Positions 36,500 through 44,727 of a stretch of 64,000 nucleotides of DNA are shown here, one piece after another. The stretch comes from Myxococcales bacterium (GTDB taxonomy: Bacteria; UBA10199; 2-02-FULL-44-16; JAAZCA01): the NCBI GenBank assembly GCA_012513515.1, contig JAAZCA010000009.1, forward strand, positions 38,084 to 102,083, in the 5' to 3' direction. The notes under the pieces were generated by a model, which worked only from the letters and a program-made list of their open reading frames with translations, was not told where the DNA came from and ran no database searches. Position 1 is the stretch's first letter. Every line of letters starts with the position of its first letter. The translations under genes were made by a program, and so were the position numbers.

Positions 36500-36862
36500 T
36501 TTTTCCTCCATAAAAAAGGGAATCTCAACGGAGATTCCCCATCATTTTTTTTGAAACACAAACTGTAAAAACCACAGCGCATGCCCGGCAAAAAGTCTCT
36601 TCGTGCCTCAAGATCTTCGAAAAAACCACTTGGGAAAACACCCCCTAACAATACGGCGAAAAGTTTTTGGATACGAGGGCGAGCTATATCGGATTAAAAT
36701 TTTTTGTACACCAGATTTTTGAAATTTGGATAGTCGCATCTTTCGGTCTCAAAGATGGTAATTGCCCAAAGCGCCTGTTCACTTCAACTAATTGAAAAGT
36801 AACGACTATTTACCTAAAAATATTCTCTCCAGGCGGGCGGCAGCATTCAGAGTTTCTTTATT
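36500..36862. other. 363-base intergenic region upstream of aconitase
   Basis: No gene seen. It holds the hairpin at 36518-36539 and, on the minus strand, a weak promoter candidate (TGTACA 36710-36705, 16 bases, TATAGC 36688-36683). That would give an aconitase leader of roughly 180 bases ending in the hairpin. The rest is AT-rich without repeats. Confidence 0.3.
36512..36552. terminator. Terminator-like hairpin directly upstream of the aconitase ribosome binding site
   Basis: GGGAATCTC (36518-36526), four-base loop, GAGATTCCC (36531-36539). Six A's precede it on the plus strand and eight T's follow, so it has terminator form in both directions. On the minus strand the T run is followed at once by ATGGAGG, the aconitase ribosome binding site. 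It may end transcripts from the upstream minus-strand genes, attenuate the acn-acl operon, or mask the ribosome binding site. Confidence 0.7.
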
Positions 36863-37900
36863 TTATGATTTCCCGAGCATTCTGACTTTGAGTTCAAATA
36901 ACCCAAACGGGCCCGCTCCAAAATCGAGGCGGTTGTAATCGCGATCTTTATAGACGGACCTGCTCTCGAATGACATTCGGTCGAATATCCATCCCCCCGA
37001 AAGCCTTATCTCGGCCCAGCGAGATGGCCGAATTCTCAGCCCAGCGGATATTCTCTTATCTACAAGAAAGAGCCTTCGCTTCTTGTCCGGCTGATCGTTG
37101 CGAAAGTAAATCTCGCTCGACCATTTAAATTCCGTAAAAAGCCTGAGGGGCGGGATGAAATCGTAACCGAGTTCCGAAGTGATATTCAAAAGCGGAAGGT
37201 AGGTCAGTGAAAGATTGAGCTTCGATTTCGGCAAAAGCGTCAGAGCCACGATGGGAACACCCAAAAGCCCACGGCACCATTTATTGTCGCCGAAGGAATA
37301 ACCGAAACCCGGGATTGGAATGTGATTCGCAAAGTCCCTGTTGTTGGAATAGTTGAGAAAAAAGAGCCACGCATTGCTGCCCCCCGACGGCATTCTCAAA
37401 AACCACGATGCCATAAACTCGCTGTCGTCGTACTTGGCAAAGGGCTTGTCGCTGGCGGAACCGGCCTGGATATTTATCCCGGTAACCCAGCCGTTTCCGA
37501 AGCTGTGCCTATAAGTCGGCCCGAAGCGGACATCGGTCAGATTTTTCGGAAAGGGGCTGCCGGTTGTCGGCATAATCGCTTCGGTCTGTATTACGTTTCC
37601 CCTGACGCTACCCTGAAAGGTTATTTCATCCGAATCGCTCTGCCAAACCGGGACCGACAAAAAGAGCGACTGTTCCAAAGATGAAAATGTGGCGGCCTGC
37701 CCGCGCACCGGCTCCGATGGGAATGCGAATAGCTGATATCTAAATGCCGGCTTTGCCTTTCCAACGACGGGGCTGGCAAAAGCGGCAAGGGCCTCCTGCG
37801 CAACTGATTCTGTCGGCAGAAAAAGCAGGGCAAGAAAAAGAAACAGAGCGGCTGTGTATGTGGATTTCACGAAGGGCAAAGTGGGGCACTCTCTTTTCAT
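36863..37900 (-). CDS. Outer-membrane beta-barrel protein, DUF6268-like
   Basis: 345 residues with a signal peptide (FLFLALLFLPTESVA, cleavage before QEAL). The mature part alternates aromatic and polar residues in short strands (FRYQLFAFPS, GSVRGNVIQTE, WVTGINIQAGSA, FGAGPFGLFELKVRML at the end), typical of an outer-membrane barrel, and ends in a short strand rather than the usual terminal Phe. Function unknown. A TTG at 37915 would overlap hsdS; the ATG at 37900 is more likely. It lies directly after hsdS on the same strand, yet its composition and secretion signal make it an unlikely part of the restriction locus. Confidence 0.75.
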   Translation of the reverse strand: MKRECPTLPFVKSTYTAALFLFLALLFLPTESVAQEALAAFASPVVGKAKPAFRYQLFAFPSEPVRGQAATFSSLEQSLFLSVPVWQSDSDEITFQGSVRGNVIQTEAIMPTTGSPFPKNLTDVRFGPTYRHSFGNGWVTGINIQAGSASDKPFAKYDDSEFMASWFLRMPSGGSNAWLFFLNYSNNRDFANHIPIPGFGYSFGDNKWCRGLLGVPIVALTLLPKSKLNLSLTYLPLLNITSELGYDFIPPLRLFTEFKWSSEIYFRNDQPDKKRRLFLVDKRISAGLRIRPSRWAEIRLSGGWIFDRMSFESRSVYKDRDYNRLDFGAGPFGLFELKVRMLGKS

Positions 37901-37907
37901 AGGCGGG

Positions 37908-39074
37908 TCATCCAAAATACCTCTGCATGAGGGCGTTGAAGCAGTTGTTCATTTGCTCAAGGCTTTCCTTCATTTTTTGTTTTGTTGATTCGACTTGTCC
38001 GACAATTGCTGCGAATTTGTTTTGGAGGTCGATGGGGGGTGTCGGAACACGGAGTTCGCGCAATATTTTTAAGTTTATGTTTTTCTGTGCCGACTCTGGA
38101 GCTTTATCTTCAATAGATTTCTGAAGAAATGATAACCACATTTGAATATACTCGGTGCGAACGCTGGAGCTAGGTGAAAATCCCACCACACTGTCCGGAA
38201 AACAAGCTTCGAACGTAAGAATGCCAGTTTTTGCAATATTTGCCGCGATGGTTATGCATAATGTTCCGACAGGCCACAATTTGCTTTGTTTTAAACCTAT
38301 CTCCGAATAGGTTTGGTTGTATGATTTTATATAGCCATTCGAATTTGCAACATCGCCTGTTTGAACCAGAGGATATGGGCCACCAAGTAATTCGGGGGCA
38401 TTTCTTGGTCTGTGTTTGGATTTTCCTCTGTCTAGGTTTCCTAGTTCTGAAAACATTTTTGCATCCCATAATCTGTCATTTAATTCCGGATCACCGAACA
38501 TTTCGAGGAAGGTGGAGCGAAGAAAATCGTCGAGGAGTTTTATGGATTGTTTGCGTGTGTGCCGCACCATGTCCGTCTCTTCGAGGACAGAAGCAATTCG
38601 AGCTTGTTCGGGAAGGGAATGAAAAGGTATTTTTAGTCTGCAGACATCTTTTGGGTATAGGTGAATTCCTTTTACAAGTCCCTTGATGGCATGAATTGTT
38701 TTGTTTGCCCTGAAAAAAAAGTGCAAATAATCAGGGCTTACCTTTCCTTTTTTTGCTCTAACTATGAGCCACTCACCTGTTGCAATAGATCCAGTTACTT
38801 CCTCTGTAGCTTTGTATTGTTTTGATCCTACATAATTAGCATTGTGAGCAGCATTTAAAATTAAGGTGTCATTCGCTTCTATTGTCTTTAGTGAATATTT
38901 ATCAAAAAATTCTTTGTCTACAAATGATGTAAAATTACCAGAAAACACTCCATCAGCGGATATATCCTTGATTTTTAGCACAGGATGGCCAGACTCCCTT
39001 TGCTCCATTTTGGAAGGTGTTTTGCCATTAAAGACATCTGCAATTTCTGTAAGTATTATTGAATTATTAGTCAC
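37908..39074 (-). CDS. hsdS: Type I restriction-modification specificity subunit
   Basis: 388 residues with two target recognition domains (about 1-165 and 200-360), each followed by a conserved helical spacer: LPEQARIASVLEETDMVRH after the first and IDLQNKFAAIVGQVESTKQ after the second. HsdS chooses the bipartite DNA target of the complex; the target cannot be read from sequence. It starts with GTG overlapping the hsdM stop by four bases (GTGA). Base composition is AT-rich relative to the flanking housekeeping genes, which fits horizontal transfer. Confidence 0.93.
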   Translation of the reverse strand: MTNNSIILTEIADVFNGKTPSKMEQRESGHPVLKIKDISADGVFSGNFTSFVDKEFFDKYSLKTIEANDTLILNAAHNANYVGSKQYKATEEVTGSIATGEWLIVRAKKGKVSPDYLHFFFRANKTIHAIKGLVKGIHLYPKDVCRLKIPFHSLPEQARIASVLEETDMVRHTRKQSIKLLDDFLRSTFLEMFGDPELNDRLWDAKMFSELGNLDRGKSKHRPRNAPELLGGPYPLVQTGDVANSNGYIKSYNQTYSEIGLKQSKLWPVGTLCITIAANIAKTGILTFEACFPDSVVGFSPSSSVRTEYIQMWLSFLQKSIEDKAPESAQKNINLKILRELRVPTPPIDLQNKFAAIVGQVESTKQKMKESLEQMNNCFNALMQRYFG

Positions 39075-40627
39075 TTAATCATTCCCTCGAGTGTATTCAA
39101 TTTCTTTTGGATATCTTCTTCCATGTCGTTAAGTCGTGATAAAATCACTTCCGGCCTTTTATATTCCACTCTTTCATACGTAACTTCCTTGTATCTATTT
39201 ATGCTTAAATCGTAATTGTTCTCTACGATATCGCGCACTGGGACGAAGAAGCACTTTGCCTTTCGATCCTGCATCTTTTCTTTTGTGCGCGTCTTCCACT
39301 TGGCGACGATATCGAGAAGGTCGCTTTGATCGATCTTTTCGCGCTTATCATCGAGTGAATATCCGTCTGCCTGCATGTCGTAGAACCAGACCTTTTCCGT
39401 TTGGCCGCCCTTGACGAAGATGATGATTGCCGTGCTCACTCCGGCATAGGGCTTAAAAACACCGGAGGGCATAGAAACCACGCCTTGCAGCTCGCAGGAC
39501 TTGATGAGCATTTCTCGAAGCTGTTTATGCGCATTGCTCGACCCGAAGAGAACACCGTCTGGAACGATCACGGCGGCACGTCCGCCTATTCTCAATGAAT
39601 TGATGATTCGATTGACGAAGAGAAGCTCAGTCTTTGTTGTTGAAACCTTCAATGTTTCATTGATATCGCCCTTGTCGATACTTCCCTTGAATGGCGGATT
39701 TGCCAGAATGACATCATATTTATTATCTTCATTGTATTTTTTCGAAAGCGTATCCTTTCGATCCACCGATGGGTTTGGAATTCCATGCAAAAGCAGATTC
39801 ATGAGACCGATTCTTACCATGGTTGAATCAAAGTCATATCCGAATAGGGTGTTTTCCTTGAGCTGCTTCCAGAGACGATCATCTGATATTTTGTCGGCAA
39901 GGAGGCCCTTGGTAAAACCATTTTCATCTTTAAACTGATGCTCCTTACTCGTATGGGTCGTCAAAATATGCTGATAGGCCCCTAGAAGAAAACCACCTGT
40001 TCCACAGGCTGGATCGCAGATGCTTTCAGGAAGCTTGGGATCCAATAGCTCGCACATGAGCTGGATGATATGCCTTGGCGTTCTGAACTGGCCGTTCTTT
40101 CCCGACTGTGAAATCTCCGAAAGAAGATATTCATACATGTCGCCCTGTGTGTCGTTGAAGGTCTGACCCGACTGGATTTCCTTGTCGATATCGTTGTAAA
40201 GCTCATCGATGATACCCACGGCCTCAACAAGGAGCGAAGGCTTTGGAATGATAAAGACGGCATCTTCCATAAACTTTGCAAATCTGGAACCAAGGCCGTT
40301 TAGATTCTTTATGAAGGGAAAGACGCGAAGCTGCACGTGTTTGAGCATCTCGCCGCCTTCCATCTGTTTGAAATGGCTCCATTTAAGCGTCGCCTTGTCG
40401 ACCTTGTCGTTTGTGTTGGGAATTTGAAAGGTGCCCTTGAAAACGGATTCGTATTTCTCGCCGGTAAACTCCGCATCCTTGACTTTCTTTGTGTCGATTT
40501 CATCCAGTCGGCGCATGAAGAGAAGATAGGATATCTGTTCCATCGCTGTCAGTGGGTTGGATATTCCCCCGCTCCAAAACTTATCCCAGAGCTTATTTAT
40601 TTTAGCTTTAAATATTGCTGATAGCAT
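39071..40627 (-). CDS. hsdM: Type I restriction-modification DNA methyltransferase subunit
   Basis: 518 residues. An N-terminal HsdM bundle (INKLWDKFWSGG, MEQISYLLFMRRLDE) precedes the methyltransferase domain with SAM motif DPACGTGGFLLGAY and catalytic NPPF (VILANPPFKGS), which marks an N6-adenine methyltransferase. It methylates the host's own target sites with HsdS. AGGGGAA before the ATG at 40627 is the best start; that ATG follows the fic stop by one base, so fic, hsdM and hsdS are translated from one message. Confidence 0.95.
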   Translation of the reverse strand: MLSAIFKAKINKLWDKFWSGGISNPLTAMEQISYLLFMRRLDEIDTKKVKDAEFTGEKYESVFKGTFQIPNTNDKVDKATLKWSHFKQMEGGEMLKHVQLRVFPFIKNLNGLGSRFAKFMEDAVFIIPKPSLLVEAVGIIDELYNDIDKEIQSGQTFNDTQGDMYEYLLSEISQSGKNGQFRTPRHIIQLMCELLDPKLPESICDPACGTGGFLLGAYQHILTTHTSKEHQFKDENGFTKGLLADKISDDRLWKQLKENTLFGYDFDSTMVRIGLMNLLLHGIPNPSVDRKDTLSKKYNEDNKYDVILANPPFKGSIDKGDINETLKVSTTKTELLFVNRIINSLRIGGRAAVIVPDGVLFGSSNAHKQLREMLIKSCELQGVVSMPSGVFKPYAGVSTAIIIFVKGGQTEKVWFYDMQADGYSLDDKREKIDQSDLLDIVAKWKTRTKEKMQDRKAKCFFVPVRDIVENNYDLSINRYKEVTYERVEYKRPEVILSRLNDMEEDIQKKLNTLEGMIK

Positions 40628-40628
40628 T

Positions 40629-41681
40629 TCATTCCCCTTTGTTGATCCATTTGGCATTTCTGCCTTTGCCTTGCAGGACGATCTTTCCTTCGCTTTTTAA
40701 TTGTCTCAATACGTTTCGCACCATATCCCTGCTGGTATTGAAACACTCTCTTTCAATATCTGAGATTGAAAATGGCCCTATTTTTCTGCCTACGGTTTGT
40801 CGTATCTGATCGGTTTTGGAGCCCTTGCCAATTTTGACATTGCCAACCCGCTGCTCAAATTCGCGATAAGCCCGAAGCAATGCTCCCCAGAAATAGGTCA
40901 TCCATGAAAGCGGGTCATGTTTCGATTCATGCCAACCCTGCGAGCTTTTTTCCAAACTTTCGTAATAGGTTTCCTTCGATTCTTCGAAGATGCGCTCGAG
41001 GCTGATAAAACGACCGACCTCGTAACCGAATTGATAGAGAAGCATCAGGGTAAGAAGCCTTGCCACGCGACCATTTCCATCTGAAAATGGATGTACACAG
41101 AGGAAATCAAGAATCACCAAAGGCAGGATGACGAGGGGCTCCCTGCCATCCTGATGGATGGCCTGCTTATAGTTATGTATAAGCTCATCCATGAATCCGG
41201 GCGTGGCAACTGCGGATACGGGTTTGAAACGCACCCTTATGATAGTACCATCAGGATTCTTTTCGACGATGTCATTCTCGGTCATTTTCCATTGGCCTGC
41301 AGTAGCGGGCATATATCTGTGAATAAGAGCGTGGAGCTGCAAAATAATGTTATTGCTCAAATCCATATGCATTGCTGACTCGTGGATGAGGTTCAGCGCA
41401 TCACGATAGCCTGCGATTTCCTGTTCCGATCTGTTCTTGAGATCTGTCTTTTTAAGGACGATATTTTCGATTCTTTCATGCGGAGCTGTTATTCCCTCGA
41501 GCCTGTTAGAAGACTCGCTGGATTCAATGATGGCCACCTGTTTGAGAGATTCAAGTATTTCCGGGGTTTGCTGAAAAAAAAGGGCCTGTTTGCCCTTATA
41601 TTCCCCTATTTTTTGGAGGGTAGAGGTATTTGATTCTGTAAAACTTAAAGATTCTAAGTATTTATCTGATAACGAAGGCAT
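40629..41681 (-). CDS. Fic family protein with N-terminal inhibitory motif and C-terminal winged helix
   Basis: 350 residues. The Fic core motif HPFSDGNGR begins at H197, so AMP or another nucleotide group can be transferred to protein hydroxyls. The antitoxin-like inhibitory motif S-x3-E-G is present in the same protein (S58-NRL-E62-G63), which keeps such enzymes silent until released. A C-terminal winged-helix segment (about 290-350, DIERECFNTSRDMVRNVLRQ) suggests DNA binding. The gene sits between hsdR and hsdM, has its own promoter with an operator-like repeat, and is coupled to hsdM. It might regulate the restriction system or modify a host target. Confidence 0.9.
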   Translation of the reverse strand: MPSLSDKYLESLSFTESNTSTLQKIGEYKGKQALFFQQTPEILESLKQVAIIESSESSNRLEGITAPHERIENIVLKKTDLKNRSEQEIAGYRDALNLIHESAMHMDLSNNIILQLHALIHRYMPATAGQWKMTENDIVEKNPDGTIIRVRFKPVSAVATPGFMDELIHNYKQAIHQDGREPLVILPLVILDFLCVHPFSDGNGRVARLLTLMLLYQFGYEVGRFISLERIFEESKETYYESLEKSSQGWHESKHDPLSWMTYFWGALLRAYREFEQRVGNVKIGKGSKTDQIRQTVGRKIGPFSISDIERECFNTSRDMVRNVLRQLKSEGKIVLQGKGRNAKWINKGE

Positions 41682-41704
41682 ATCTTATCCCTTATTTATT
41701 GGAT

Positions 41705-41747
41705 AAAATATTGCATAAATAGGGTAATGTCAAGCGCATATTACCCT
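41705..41747 (-). promoter_or_regulatory. fic-hsdMS promoter with inverted-repeat operator
   Basis: On the minus strand: TTGACA (41733-41728), 17-base spacer, TATTTT (41710-41705), and AAGGGA just before the fic ATG. The inverted repeat AGGGTAAT (41721-41728) and ATTACCCT (41740-41747) brackets the -35 box; a related GGGTATTACC lies at 41757-41766. This is where a repressor, perhaps the winged helix of Fic itself, would bind. Confidence 0.6.
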
Positions 41748-41770
41748 GTTTATTGTGGGTATTACCTTGT

Positions 41771-44566
41771 TTAGGCGGCTATTTTTCCCACCAAACCAAG
41801 GATTTCATCGATTTCGGTCTTTGTGAAGATCCCCCTGATCCCCTCAGGATGAATCTGGGTGAATGGCGCGCTCACGAGGTCGCGTTTATCAACTCTACCC
41901 CGCTGCAGGATGAAGGATTTGAGCACGAGCAAAAACTGAATCTGCCGCTGGCTGTAGTTGTTGTGAGCCCTGATAAAACCATCAAAGAGGAAGGAGACCT
42001 CTTCCGTGAATGTAGCCAGTGGTTCCAAACCCAATATGTGTTTGATGATCTGAGCAAATTTCGCACTGCGATTGTCATATATCTTTTGAAGGTTTTCTTC
42101 TGTGGCATTCGGGCATTTTTCTTTCAGGATGAGGGCGATTTCCTCAATTTCATCGCTCGTCAAATCATCTCCTGCGATGAGTTTTTGAAGAACCTTGTTC
42201 GATTGTACAAGGCTGTGGATGGCTTCCTCGATCTTCTTTCGATAGTTGTCGACAGATAACCTTTCATGCTCCGGGCCGAATTCGATATATTCCGTAACCG
42301 TCAAGAGATCTATCAGATCCGTTTTGACCTGTTCTAAGCCTCCACGATCCCTGTATTTCATAAGTGGAGCAAGCCTCTCAATCATTTCGTCGAGGTCGTC
42401 GTCTGTAAAGGAAGCCCAGAAATGATTGCTCGTTACCTTTTCGATATAATCCTTTTCTTTTGCAACGACATTGACCGTGAGTGGAAGTTCTTCGATGGTT
42501 TCGATAACGCCTTCTTTGAGAGTATCAAATTTTTCGAGGTCATTATTGAGGCGAGCCGTTGCAAGCTCTACGACATCGAGCTCAAAGTGCATTGCCTTGA
42601 AATCAGCATCCGACTTAGCTCGCATGACTGGAGCAATGTATTGCCTCAAATAATCGACTGATTCATCTTTAACGTTTTTCCAGAACGCCTCATCTGAAAC
42701 CCTGTCGAGATACTTTTTGTTGTCGATGACCGTTACGCTATTTACAGGCAGTGATTTGATATCTTTCCTGAGCTCAATCTTTACCTTATCGACAATTTCT
42801 GTCTTCGAAGCCTCGTTTGCGGCAATGAGTTTTTCGATTCTTGCTTCAAATAATCTTACGGGAAGAGGCCTTGTCGGGCTCGGTTCCTTGCCCTTGGGTT
42901 TCATCTTGAAATATTCAAAATTCTCCCAGCAATCCATTATCAGAAACTTATCTTTGTGGGGACACCACGGTTTAATCTTTTCTGGACTCAGTATTCTCGT
43001 GCCCCTACCGATCATCTGCCAGAATTTCGTGTAAGAGAAGACGGGCTTTGCAAAAACGAGGTTGACGATTTCAAGAACATCGATGCCTGTATCGAGCATA
43101 TCGACGCTTATTGCTATGCGGGGCATGTCTTCGGTTTTGAAACGGTCTAATATGCCACCCTTGCCATGAACACCCTTAACGTCGGAGATAATAACTTCCG
43201 CAAGCTGGCCCTTATATTCAGGATATAACGAATTAAACACTTCGCACAGTCTATAGGCGTGTTTCTTTGAGATTGCGAAGAACACGCTCTTTCCGGGCAA
43301 GACACCGTTTGGATCTTTAATACACTCCTCCATAAACTTTCGAACGATCAGCGTATTCGTGCCCTTGTTTGAAACCCTTTTTTCAAGCTCCGTGCCCTCG
43401 AAGTCGTATTGATCTGGGTCTTTGCCTTCAGCCAGCAATCGTTTCCTGTCTATATCCGCTATGGTCTGGCTGTTGATGCCTTCTTGCTGGAATTTCGTTC
43501 GTATTTTTAAAACCTCATAATCACATAGGTATGGGGGCTCATTGTTGACGGCTTCTTCATAGGAGTATGCATAGGTAGGATAACCGTCTTCACACTCAAA
43601 GAGCTTGAATGTGTTATGATCTACATGATCCTTCGGTGTTGCGGTAAGGCCGAGCTGGATGGAATCAAAATATTTAAATATGTTTCCATAAACATTGTAG
43701 ATCGAGCGATGGCTTTCATCAGCTATGACAAGATCAAAAAAATGAGGTGTTAAGGGGCATTCATCCTGCTCGATGATGTTGAGCATTGTCGGATAGGTTG
43801 CCACGTATACACGCCTATCTTTGACGAATGACGTTTCACCTTGTTTAGGCCAGACAGGTGCATTGGGAAGGAATTCTTTAAAGGCCTCCATAGCTTGCTC
43901 GCGAAGGGCAATTCTATCTACGAGGAAGAGAATCCTCTGCGCCCAATTGGTGCGCATCAAAACATCGATAAAAGCCATGGCTGTTCGTGTCTTGCCCGTA
44001 CCAGTCGCCATGACCATTAAAAATCTTCGGTGTTTCTTAGCAACCTGTTCCAGAACGGCCCGAATCGACTCGATCTGATACGGCCTGCCAGCAATACCTG
44101 TGTTGATAAGTTCGCTTGAAAGCTGCCTGCTGTTATTTCGTAAAAACTGCATTCTTTCGAGATCTTCAGGAGAGGGAAAGCCGTAAACCCTGCGTGGAGG
44201 ATAGCGCTCCGTATCCCAGAAGAAAATATCGTAGCCGTTTGTATAAAAGACAAACGGCATGGGGCATTCCCATTTGTTTTTGATCTTTTCAGCATAGTTT
44301 CTGGCCTGCTCTTTGCCGACCTCCGCATTGACAGAAGTTCTTTTCGCTTCGACAACGGCAATGGGCTTGCCGTCATCACCAAGCAACGCATAATCAGCAA
44401 ATAAATGGCCCTGATAGGGTGATGTTGGATCTATCGCTTCTTCCGGAAGACCTGCCCAGATATCAAGTTCCTGCGTAACTCTAAGGGGATTATCGACATA
44501 CCAACCAGCTGAAATAAGCTTTTTATCGATAATCTCTCTGCGTGTTTGCGCTTCTGTTCTATCCAT
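41771..44566 (-). CDS. hsdR: Type I restriction enzyme, R (endonuclease/translocase) subunit
   Basis: 931 residues. An N-terminal nuclease domain has the PD-(D/E)xK lysine in VVEAKRTS. The SF2 translocase follows with motif I MATGTGKTRTAMAF, motif II DESH and motif VI QMIGRGTR; the C-terminus (from about 800) is the EcoEI-type helical domain that docks on HsdM. It cuts unmethylated DNA after ATP-driven translocation. First gene of the locus, separated from fic by 89 bases that contain a second promoter. A 7-bp hairpin (44582-44602) lies 15 bases before its start. Confidence 0.94.
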   Translation of the reverse strand: MDRTEAQTRREIIDKKLISAGWYVDNPLRVTQELDIWAGLPEEAIDPTSPYQGHLFADYALLGDDGKPIAVVEAKRTSVNAEVGKEQARNYAEKIKNKWECPMPFVFYTNGYDIFFWDTERYPPRRVYGFPSPEDLERMQFLRNNSRQLSSELINTGIAGRPYQIESIRAVLEQVAKKHRRFLMVMATGTGKTRTAMAFIDVLMRTNWAQRILFLVDRIALREQAMEAFKEFLPNAPVWPKQGETSFVKDRRVYVATYPTMLNIIEQDECPLTPHFFDLVIADESHRSIYNVYGNIFKYFDSIQLGLTATPKDHVDHNTFKLFECEDGYPTYAYSYEEAVNNEPPYLCDYEVLKIRTKFQQEGINSQTIADIDRKRLLAEGKDPDQYDFEGTELEKRVSNKGTNTLIVRKFMEECIKDPNGVLPGKSVFFAISKKHAYRLCEVFNSLYPEYKGQLAEVIISDVKGVHGKGGILDRFKTEDMPRIAISVDMLDTGIDVLEIVNLVFAKPVFSYTKFWQMIGRGTRILSPEKIKPWCPHKDKFLIMDCWENFEYFKMKPKGKEPSPTRPLPVRLFEARIEKLIAANEASKTEIVDKVKIELRKDIKSLPVNSVTVIDNKKYLDRVSDEAFWKNVKDESVDYLRQYIAPVMRAKSDADFKAMHFELDVVELATARLNNDLEKFDTLKEGVIETIEELPLTVNVVAKEKDYIEKVTSNHFWASFTDDDLDEMIERLAPLMKYRDRGGLEQVKTDLIDLLTVTEYIEFGPEHERLSVDNYRKKIEEAIHSLVQSNKVLQKLIAGDDLTSDEIEEIALILKEKCPNATEENLQKIYDNRSAKFAQIIKHILGLEPLATFTEEVSFLFDGFIRAHNNYSQRQIQFLLVLKSFILQRGRVDKRDLVSAPFTQIHPEGIRGIFTKTEIDEILGLVGKIAA

Positions 44567-44581
44567 AACCGGCCTTTTTTA

Positions 44582-44602
44582 AACGACCCTACAAAGGTCG
44601 TT
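44582..44602 (-). other. Hairpin in the hsdR leader
   Basis: AACGACC (44582-44588), seven bases, GGTCGTT (44596-44602), 15 bases upstream of the hsdR ATG. No T run. It could be a protein-binding operator or a leader stem that limits HsdR synthesis. Confidence 0.4.
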
Positions 44603-44689
44603 AGATATTAACCAGTTACACTTCTGCACCGCATAAATCAAATGTTTTATGAAGTCTAGGGGATATCGGGAGCAACTAACGTCAGAAAA

Positions 44690-44716
44690 TTGAAATGAAA
44701 CAACTTTTCATTTGAA
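44690..44716 (-). terminator. Weak terminator candidate after the Pif1-WYL gene
   Basis: Two 11-base arms (44690-44700 and 44706-44716), 10 of 11 positions paired across a five-base loop, followed on the minus strand by ATTTTC. It starts 11 bases after the stop codon. AT-rich, so weak. Confidence 0.4.
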
Positions 44717-44727
44717 CCTTTGTGCTA

